Assembly (NCBI RefSeq): GCF_009760905.1
Contig: NZ_VIRW01000022.1
Span: forward strand, 1 to 49,247
Length of the DNA stretch: 49,247 bases
Reading direction: 5' to 3'
From: Chitinibacter sp. GC72
GTDB taxonomy: Bacteria; Pseudomonadota; Gammaproteobacteria; Burkholderiales; Chitinibacteraceae
A model generated the notes under the pieces. That model ran no database searches. It was not told the DNA's origin and saw only the letters and a program-made list of their open reading frames with translations. The position numbers were made by a program, and so were the translations under genes. This document shows, one piece after another, positions 43,927-49,247 of this stretch (its first letter is position 1; each line of letters opens with the position of its first letter).

Positions 43927-44736
43927 ATGAAGAACCGCCCGCCCCGCCCGCTCGGTAAACTCGTTTCCCACCCCGCCAGTAGCACCAGAGTGTCAACCGT
44001 GACCCAGCCAGACACGGGCGCCAAAGTCAGTCTGGCGCGCGCGCTATCCAAACTGGGCGTCTGTTCACGCACCGAAGGCGAAAAACTGGTGCGCAGCGGC
44101 GCAGTCGCAGTCAATGGCCAGCCCTGCAGCGACGCGGAACAGCGCATCAATATCGAGCGCGATCAGCTCAGCGTCAATGGCCAGCCCGTGCTCGCACCGC
44201 AATTTGTGTATCTGATGCTCAACAAGCCGCGCGGGCTGATTACCAGCGCCAGCGATGAAAAGGGTAGAGAAACGGTATTTAGCTGCTTTGCCAACGCCAA
44301 GCTACCCCATCTGGGGCCCGTTGGCCGGCTCGACAAAGCGAGCGAAGGTTTACTGCTGTTTAGCAATGACACACGCTGGGCGGCGCGGCTAACCGATCCT
44401 GCTAGCCATTTGGATAAAATTTACCACGTGCAAATTGATCAGCAGCCGGGCGAAGCCTTGCTAACTGCGATGCAACGTGGCGTCACCTCGGACGACGGCA
44501 CGCGGCTGGCGGCCAAGAAAGTGAGCATTCTGCGCAGTGGCGATAAAAATGCTTGGCTGGAGATCACGCTGGACGAAGGAAAAAACCGCCATATCCGCCG
44601 CCTACTCGAAGCGCACGGCGTCAACACCCTGCGTTTAATCCGCGTAGCGATTGGCCGCTTGGAATTGGGCGAATTGGCGAAGGGCGAATGGCGGGAACTC
44701 AGCGCTGACGAATTGCGGCTTCTCCACAATAAGTAA
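43927..44736 (+). CDS. 23S/16S rRNA pseudouridine synthase of the RsuA/RluB/E/F group
   Basis: 269 residues. N-terminal 30 residues are basic and unstructured, then an S4 RNA-binding domain (about 36-85: SLARALSKLGVCSRTEGEKLV) and the synthase domain with the catalytic aspartate in GPVGRLDKASEGLLLFSND. C-terminal LDEGKNRHIRRLLEAHG is the group's RNA-contact motif. Which uridine is modified (RluB, RluE or RluF type) cannot be told from sequence alone. The stop codon TAA overlaps the first base of a 49-bp repeat. Confidence 0.88.
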   Translation: MKNRPPRPLGKLVSHPASSTRVSTVTQPDTGAKVSLARALSKLGVCSRTEGEKLVRSGAVAVNGQPCSDAEQRINIERDQLSVNGQPVLAPQFVYLMLNKPRGLITSASDEKGRETVFSCFANAKLPHLGPVGRLDKASEGLLLFSNDTRWAARLTDPASHLDKIYHVQIDQQPGEALLTAMQRGVTSDDGTRLAAKKVSILRSGDKNAWLEITLDEGKNRHIRRLLEAHGVNTLRLIRVAIGRLELGELAKGEWRELSADELRLLHNK

Positions 44737-44784
44737 GGTATATAGCTGCAGAGCAATCTTGAATTGACTTACAGCCATATACCT
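44736..44784 (+). repeat. 49-bp GGGTATA repeat, copy F
   Basis: Starts AGGTATATAGCTGCAGAGCA and ends CCATATACCT, 49 bp. The end bases A and T are a compensating change, so the stem is kept (17 of 22 pairs, loop CTTGA). It shares CTGCAGAGCAAT with copy C. It lies between the pseudouridine synthase and the convergent DUF2237 gene. Confidence 0.85.
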
Positions 44785-44789
44785 TAACA

Positions 44790-45164
44790 CTATTCAAATA
44801 CCGGCCGATCTATTCCGTATTCAACCAGCGTTTCCAGCGAAATCAGGTCGAGGATTTCTTCATGCGTTGCGGCCAGCACAATTTGAGGGGCTGCGCCCTT
44901 TTGCAGCGCTTGCAGCCAGCGCCGTGCACACAAACACCAGCGATCACCGGGCTTTAGGCCGACAAAGCCATATTCCGGACGCGGCGTTGATAAATCATTG
45001 CCAGCAAGTTTGGAAAAGGCCAGAAACTGCTCGCTCATTACCGCGCAAACAATATGCTGACCCGGGTCATTCTCGTCGTGGGTGCAGCAGCCGTCACGGA
45101 AATAGCCGGTGAGCGGGTCAAAACTGCATGGTTGGAGCTTCTGGCCCAGTACATTCATCGTCAT
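44790..45164 (-). CDS. DUF2237 family protein
   Basis: 124 residues from ATG 45164. Family motifs: NVLGQKLQPCSFDPLTGYFRDGCC (two cysteines), HIVCAVMSEQFLAFSKLAGND, and GLKPGDRWCLCARRWLQAL. Eukaryotic and bacterial members share cysteine-rich motifs but have no known activity. The start is inside the end of the MBL hydrolase gene (47-bp overlap), so the two are probably translated together. Alternative upstream start at 45182. Confidence 0.85.
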   Translation of the reverse strand: MTMNVLGQKLQPCSFDPLTGYFRDGCCTHDENDPGQHIVCAVMSEQFLAFSKLAGNDLSTPRPEYGFVGLKPGDRWCLCARRWLQALQKGAAPQIVLAATHEEILDLISLETLVEYGIDRPVFE

Positions 45165-45960
45165 GGTTGAGTCCTGTTGCAATGGTCATGCCGTCATAGC
45201 CCACCACCATGCCTGCTGGCAGGCGCTGGCTCAGTGCGTGGTATTCAAGCTCGTGCGTCATGTGAATCATCACGGTTTGTTTGGCGCCAATCTGTGTGGC
45301 CAGGCTAATCGCCTGTTCGACCGACAAATGTGTGGGGTGCTCCTGCTCGCGCAGGCAATCGAGAAACAGCAACGTCAAATTGGCCAGCTTGGGCAGGCTA
45401 GTCGGCGGCAAGGCGGAGACATCGGTCAAATACGCCACATCGCCAATGCGCCAACCCAGAATCGGCCACTTGCCATGCAGCACTTCAATCGGTTCAATGC
45501 TGACACCCGCAAAATCAAATGGCTCACAGCCAACTTCATGCAGTTCCAGCACCGGCTTATCCCAGAAATTGGACGGTTTCATCAATGTATAGGGAAAGCG
45601 CTCTTCGATATGGCTGAGCATCAGGCGATTGCCAAAGGTCGGCAAAGCCGCTTTTTGCAGCCAGCAAAAGGCACGCAAATCGTCAATACCATTCAGGTGA
45701 TCGGCATGCGGGTGTGTATACAGCACCGCATCAACGTGGAGAAGCTGCTCCCTGAGCGCCTGCTGGCGCAAATCAGGACCTGTGTCGATCAGAAAGGTTT
45801 TTCCGCCCGCGCGGATCACCGCAGAAGCACGGGTGCGCGTATTGCGCGCATCGTTGGACGTGCAGGTAGTGCAGCGGCAGCCTAGGGCCGGTGTACCACC
45901 GCTGGAGCCCACCCCGAGCAGCAATACCTCAACTTCGCCTTGCCAGCGTGACATGGTCAT
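45118..45960 (-). CDS. MBL-fold metal-dependent hydrolase (PhnP/RNase Z-like)
   Basis: 280 residues. LLGVGSSGGTPALGCRCTTC at the N terminus, with a CxCxxC-type cluster, and the metal motif THPHADHLNGID are typical of the PhnP branch of the beta-lactamase fold, which acts on cyclic phosphodiesters. Further ligands: YLTDVSALP and LHGKWPILG. No phosphonate genes are present, so the substrate is open. Starts inside the tatD stop (ATGA) and overlaps DUF2237. Confidence 0.85.
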   Translation of the reverse strand: MTMSRWQGEVEVLLLGVGSSGGTPALGCRCTTCTSNDARNTRTRASAVIRAGGKTFLIDTGPDLRQQALREQLLHVDAVLYTHPHADHLNGIDDLRAFCWLQKAALPTFGNRLMLSHIEERFPYTLMKPSNFWDKPVLELHEVGCEPFDFAGVSIEPIEVLHGKWPILGWRIGDVAYLTDVSALPPTSLPKLANLTLLFLDCLREQEHPTHLSVEQAISLATQIGAKQTVMIHMTHELEYHALSQRLPAGMVVGYDGMTIATGLNHDDECTGPEAPTMQF

Positions 45961-46754
45961 GGTGTAGCCCTGTGAGACGTCGGATCAAGAGCCCGAGAAA
46001 ACAGTCTGAAGAAATTAGCGGTCGTGGTATCGGCGACTTCTTGCAGCGAAATGCCTTTCAGCTCGGCAATATGCTCGGCCACATGCCGCACCCACGCTGG
46101 CTGGTTCTGCTTGCCCCGATGCGGCATCGGTGCCAGATACGGTGAATCGGTTTCGATCAGCAAGCGCTCCAGTGGCATTTTTCGCGCAACGTCTTTCAGT
46201 TCTTCAGCCTTTTTAAACGTAACGATGCCGGAAAGCGAAATATAAAAGCCCAATTCCATCGCCTGCTGCGCTACTTCCCAGCTTTCGGTAAAGCAGTGCA
46301 TCACACCGCCAACTTCATCGGCGCGTTCTTCATGCATGATGCGGATGGTGTCTTCCGACGAGGCACGTGTATGGATAATGAGCGGTAAATTGGCTGCACG
46401 CGCAGCGCGGATATGGGTGCGAAAACGTTCACGCTGCCATTCCAGATCGCCGGTCAGGCGGAAATAATCGAGGCCCGTTTCGCCAATCGCGACCACTTTC
46501 GGCGCTTGCGCAAGTTCAACTAACTGCGCAACAGTAGGCTCAGGCGTGTCTTCGTAATCGGGATGCACGCCAACTGAGGCAAAAATATTCTGATGCGCAG
46601 CGGCCAGCGCCAGCACGCTGGGCAATTCGGGCAGGTTGACGGCCACACAGAGCGCATGAGTCACCTGATTGTCGGCCATACGGCTGAGCAAGCCATCCAT
46701 ATCGCTGGCAAGGTCGGGAAAATTGATGTGGCAGTGCGAATCGACAAACTTCAT
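45957..46754 (-). CDS. tatD: TatD family metal-dependent DNase
   Basis: 265 residues. Metal ligands are visible in FVDSHCHINF (His-x-His), AIGETGLDYFRLTG (Glu), LPLIIHTRASSEDT (His), MHCFTESWE (His) and ETDSPYLAP (Asp). TatD acts as a 3'-5' exonuclease in DNA repair or as a general hydrolase. Follows pilZ and holB on the same strand as in other betaproteobacteria, but a terminator separates it from pilZ. Confidence 0.93.
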   Translation of the reverse strand: MKFVDSHCHINFPDLASDMDGLLSRMADNQVTHALCVAVNLPELPSVLALAAAHQNIFASVGVHPDYEDTPEPTVAQLVELAQAPKVVAIGETGLDYFRLTGDLEWQRERFRTHIRAARAANLPLIIHTRASSEDTIRIMHEERADEVGGVMHCFTESWEVAQQAMELGFYISLSGIVTFKKAEELKDVARKMPLERLLIETDSPYLAPMPHRGKQNQPAWVRHVAEHIAELKGISLQEVADTTTANFFRLFSRALDPTSHRATP

Positions 46755-46772
46755 AACAAATCATCCAAACAT

Positions 46773-46800
46773 AAAAAAAGCCGTACCAGCCGGTACGGCT
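46773..46800 (-). terminator. Terminator between pilZ and tatD (minus strand)
   Basis: On the minus strand AGCCGTACC, loop GGCT, GGTACGGCT then a run of seven Ts. It ends the tmk-holB-pilZ transcript. Confidence 0.85.
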
Positions 46801-46834
46801 ATCTTGCTGATGATACTCGAATTTGCCGCCAAGT

Positions 46835-47209
46835 TTACATTGTGTGCGTGGTGCGACCCGATTGCAGATAGCCACCCAGCAGATTTTCGATTTTAACGGT
46901 GGCCTGCTTGCCCGCCTCGTTGGCCGAGAACTGCACGCCAATGCCCTGCTGGTGATTATTCTGCGCCCCGGGCGGCGTTATCCACACCACATTGCCAGAG
47001 ACTGCAATCTTGGCTGGATCATCCAGCAATGACAGCAACATAAACACTTCATCGCCCAAGGTATACGCTTTGTTAGTTGGAATAAAAATCCCACCACCTT
47101 TGATAAACGGCATGTATGAAGCGTATAAAGCTGCTTTTTCCTTGATATTCAAAGACAAAACCCCTGGACGTGATGTCGGGGCGCGAACTGCATCTTCACT
47201 CATAATCAT
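46835..47209 (-). CDS. pilZ: Type IV pilus PilZ domain protein
   Basis: 124 residues. PGVLSLNIKEKAALYASYMPF, GGGIFIPTNKAYTLGDEVFMLLSL and VSGNVVWITPPGAQNNHQQGIGVQF are the signature of PilZ of type IV pilus assembly. This group lacks the RxxxR motif and does not bind c-di-GMP itself; it acts with PilB and FimX-like partners in pilus extension. Position between holB and tatD is conserved. The start (ATG 47209 or 47203) overlaps the holB stop. Confidence 0.93.
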   Translation of the reverse strand: MIMSEDAVRAPTSRPGVLSLNIKEKAALYASYMPFIKGGGIFIPTNKAYTLGDEVFMLLSLLDDPAKIAVSGNVVWITPPGAQNNHQQGIGVQFSANEAGKQATVKIENLLGGYLQSGRTTHTM

Positions 47210-48234
47210 TAACCTCGGCGATCCTGACCACGCAAGGCATCAAGATATCCAAACAATAAACCTTCCAGCACCAAACGCTGATTCAAGGGATGATGAGCCA
47301 GCGCTTGTGACTCATTTAACTGACTGGCAAAACCGAGCAATAGACGAGCACGCGGTGAAACCCGCTCCAGTGCATCTTGCCAATCTGGATAATAACGAAT
47401 AACCCCCGCCATTCCCAAGCTGATTACGTCATAAACCCATTTTTGTAGCCAATCAAGTATCAAAACAGTATCGAGTTTGGCTTTTTCCAGCTCCGCGGCC
47501 AGCTGCAATACATTCAGCGTGGCTGGCTCAGCCATTTTTTCAAGAAATGCGCTGCGCACAGGCAGCCATTCAGCCGCAGCATCTTCAGCCGCTGCCAGCG
47601 GTGCGCCACCCGTATGTGCCAGATGCAGTAAAGGATTGACTACCGCCTGCCCAGCCAACCAGGCCATAGCCACTTTCGGCTCTGGAATCGTCAGTGGGAA
47701 AACGCGGCAACGACTGCGAATGGTTGGCAGCAATCGCCGCCAATGATCCGAAATCAGTATAAATACTGCACCAGCAGGCGGCTCTTCCAGCGTTTTTAAA
47801 AACGCGTTCGCGGCAGCGGTATTCATCGCCTCGGCAGGCACCACTATGGTGACGCGTGTGCCGCCGCGATGCGCGCTTAAATTGACAAAATCAGCCAAAT
47901 CACGGACATCATCGACGCCGATCACCGATGATTTTTTTTTGGCTTTTTTGCTTGTATCTGCGTCTTCAGTAGCTTCATCAGCATCAGCGGGCTGCAGCAG
48001 GCGAAAATCTGGATGATTCCCAGCCAAAAACCAGCGGCACGCATCGCATTCACCACAAGGCTGATTAGTTTTATTCGGTGACTCGCACAATAAAAATTGC
48101 GCCAAATGCTGCGCCAGGGCGCGTTTGCCGATCCCAGCTTCACCGGTAAACAGCAAAGCATGCGGCAAACGATCACCTTCACGGATCAAATCGTGCCAGG
48201 GTTTTTCCAGCCACGGATATGGCAAATTGCTCAT
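47209..48234 (-). CDS. holB: DNA polymerase III delta' subunit
   Basis: 341 residues. Clamp-loader subunit. P-loop-like [19 protein letters not shown] near residue 27, the zinc cluster [19 protein letters not shown], sensor region [21 protein letters not shown] and the SRC motif TIRSRCRVF. An acidic/lysine-rich insert ([20 protein letters not shown], about 84-103) lies between the zinc module and GVDDVRDL. Starts inside the tmk stop. Confidence 0.93.
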   Translation of the reverse strand: MSNLPYPWLEKPWHDLIREGDRLPHALLFTGEAGIGKRALAQHLAQFLLCESPNKTNQPCGECDACRWFLAGNHPDFRLLQPADADEATEDADTSKKAKKKSSVIGVDDVRDLADFVNLSAHRGGTRVTIVVPAEAMNTAAANAFLKTLEEPPAGAVFILISDHWRRLLPTIRSRCRVFPLTIPEPKVAMAWLAGQAVVNPLLHLAHTGGAPLAAAEDAAAEWLPVRSAFLEKMAEPATLNVLQLAAELEKAKLDTVLILDWLQKWVYDVISLGMAGVIRYYPDWQDALERVSPRARLLLGFASQLNESQALAHHPLNQRLVLEGLLFGYLDALRGQDRRG

Positions 48235-48866
48235 GCAAGAAACCCATCCATCAATTGCGCCAACTCGGTCTGAATCGCCTCGATCGAGCGATTGGCATTG
48301 ATCACACGAATGCGGTGCGGATTTTCAGCGGCACGTTGCAGATAAGCAGCACGCACTTTAGCGTGAAAATCAGCCTGTTCGCGCTCAAAGCGATCAAGCA
48401 CCCGTGAATTGGCCATCCGTGCTTGGCTCACATCCAGCGGCACGTCAAAAATCAGCGTCAGATCAGGCTCGATCAGACCAGCCGCAGCGCCGTCACGGCC
48501 TTGCACCCATTGCTCCAGCAGCATGAAACGCTCGATTGACAAGCCACGGCCACCGCATTGATAGGCATAGGTCGCATCGCTAAAGCGATCACACAAGACC
48601 CACTCACCCGCGGCCAGCGCCGGCAAAATCACTCGCTGTAAATGTTCATTGCGCGCAGCGAACATCAGCAAGGCTTCGGTTTCCAGATGCATTTCATCGT
48701 TGAGCAATAGAGCACGCAACTTTTCACCCAATGGCGTCCCACCCGGCTCGCGGCTTTGCCGTACCTGCAGCTGGCGGCGCTGCATATAGTCAACCAACCA
48801 AGCCAGATGTGTGCTTTTACCTGCACCATCAATCCCTTCTACCGATATAAAACGGCCACGTTGCAT
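48231..48866 (-). CDS. tmk: Thymidylate kinase
   Basis: 211 residues from ATG 48866, set by homology ([22 protein letters not shown], the P-loop). [11 protein letters not shown](C)GGRG and [14 protein letters not shown] complete the thymidylate kinase signature. Phosphorylates dTMP to dTDP. First gene of tmk-holB-pilZ; frame continues upstream to 48935 without homology. The stop overlaps the holB start by four bases. Confidence 0.95.
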   Translation of the reverse strand: MQRGRFISVEGIDGAGKSTHLAWLVDYMQRRQLQVRQSREPGGTPLGEKLRALLLNDEMHLETEALLMFAARNEHLQRVILPALAAGEWVLCDRFSDATYAYQCGGRGLSIERFMLLEQWVQGRDGAAAGLIEPDLTLIFDVPLDVSQARMANSRVLDRFEREQADFHAKVRAAYLQRAAENPHRIRVINANRSIEAIQTELAQLMDGFLA

Positions 48867-48946
48867 GGCTGAAATCTGCCTAGATGATTGGATAAAGCAG
48901 AATTGTCTCACACGAAACTCATTCGCGCTCGACAAGATACCCTTTA

Positions 48947-48995
48947 CCGTATACGTCTGCAGGCCAACCCAGCCTTACCCTCCAGCCCGATACCC
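48947..48995 (+). repeat. 49-bp GGGTATA repeat, degenerate copy M
   Basis: Starts CCGTATACGTCTGCAGGCCA and ends CCGATACCC, 49 bp. The first two bases differ, but CTGCAGG falls on family positions 11-17. It lies between the tmk start and the rRNA operon end. Confidence 0.45.
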
Positions 48996-49012
48996 CGCAT
49001 CTCGCAGACAGC

Positions 49013-49041
49013 AAAAAGCCCAGCTCTTTCGAACTGGGCTT
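49013..49041 (-). terminator. rRNA operon terminator (minus strand)
   Basis: On the minus strand AAGCCCAG, 10-nt loop, CTGGGCTT then TTTTGC. It follows the 5S gene by about 15 bp and ends the rrn transcript. Confidence 0.85.
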
Positions 49042-49056
49042 CTTTACTTAGGGTAG

Positions 49057-49170
49057 TCTGGCAATGACCTACTTTCACACGGGCAATCCGCACTATCATC
49101 GGCGCTGAGGCGTTTCACTGTCCTGTTCGGGATGGGAAGGAGTGGGACCACCTCGCTATGGTCACCAGAC
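49057..49170 (-). rRNA. rrf: 5S ribosomal RNA
   Basis: On the minus strand the gene starts GTCTGGTGACCATAGCGAGG and contains CCCATCCCGAACAGG, then TGAAACGCCTCAGCGCCGAT and ends CATTGCCAGAC. The first GTCTGG pairs with the last CCAGAC to close helix I. About 114 nt, the usual betaproteobacterial length; boundaries are good to a few bases. The 23S gene must lie beyond the right edge, so the whole rrn operon reads toward tmk. Confidence 0.95.
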
Positions 49171-49247
49171 AAAACTGGGGGAGTTGCTGTCTTTTCAAAC
49201 AACAACTCGAAATAGAAGAAGTAATATCATCAGCAAGTCGTTTTGAC
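49171..49247 (-). other. 23S-5S intergenic spacer, partial
   Basis: Seventy-seven bases upstream of the 5S gene to the window edge. It contains GAGTTGCTGTCT and AACAACTC, a possible 7-bp RNase III-type processing stem. No tRNA is seen in this part. Confidence 0.6.

Noticed and set aside
1-49247. CRISPR arrays, tRNA genes or riboswitches
   Set aside because: No regularly spaced identical repeats, no cloverleaf-like TTC-A/CCA patterns, and no recognised aptamer were seen by eye; covariance model searches would be needed to be certain.

Overview
The window is a piece of a bacterial chromosome, most likely a betaproteobacterium of the order Neisseriales (Chromobacteriaceae/Chitinibacteraceae-like). 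This is inferred from gene order and protein flavour: dapF-DUF484-xerC, tmk-holB-pilZ-tatD, pepP-ubiH, a methionine ABC transporter, rquA, and a class of type IV pilus PilZ. It ends inside an rRNA operon on the minus strand (5S gene, terminator, and start of the 23S-5S spacer). No tRNA and no CRISPR array was seen.

Layout. (1) 1-2800 is the end of a mobile or decayed region: the C-terminal part of an IS256-type transposase, an N-truncated SprT/YgjP-like metallopeptidase abutting a C-terminal reverse transcriptase fragment, and an intact tyrosine integrase reading away from dusA. This arrangement is typical of genomic islands that integrate into the 5' end of dusA. (2) 2.8-9.1 kb: dusA, a retropepsin-like protease, rdgB, two small unknown genes, hemW, a flavin reductase-like gene, a small membrane protein, ridA and a CoA-binding protein. 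(3) 9.2-18.7 kb: dapF, DUF484, xerC; convergent bioA with a PilZ-like gene; a threonine aldolase; metN-metI-metQ. (4) 18.8-27.5 kb: a periplasmic binding-protein-like gene, then an eight-gene, mostly overlapping minus-strand operon for membrane lipid modification (FAD oxidoreductase, DUF1365, cyclopropane synthase family, chalcone isomerase-like, MFS, DUF3833 lipoprotein, SDR, SnoaL-like), facing a divergent TetR regulator across a short region with a perfect 16-bp palindrome. (5) 27.6-34.5 kb: CHASE2 adenylate cyclase, SH3-domain protein, M48 peptidase, pepP, ubiH, AEC transporter. (6) 34.6-39.4 kb: two divergent c-di-GMP proteins. (7) 39.4-49.2 kb: PCu(A)C copper chaperone, pepD, rquA (rhodoquinone), CNNM/CorC-type membrane protein, pseudouridine synthase, DUF2237, MBL hydrolase, tatD, pilZ, holB, tmk, 5S rRNA.

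The most unusual signal is a dispersed short repeat. At least ten places carry a unit of exactly 49 bp, bounded by inverted GGGTATA/TATACCC ends and often with an inner CTGCAGRGCAAT next to the left end. The best copy (8614-8662) is a hairpin of two 22-nt arms with 19 of 22 pairs and a 5-nt loop. Copies sit between genes, directly against a start codon (rdgB), across stop codons (AEC transporter, rquA), in a C-terminal extension of XerC and in a signal peptide. I do not recognise it as a named family. No repeat-dedicated transposase is visible in the window.
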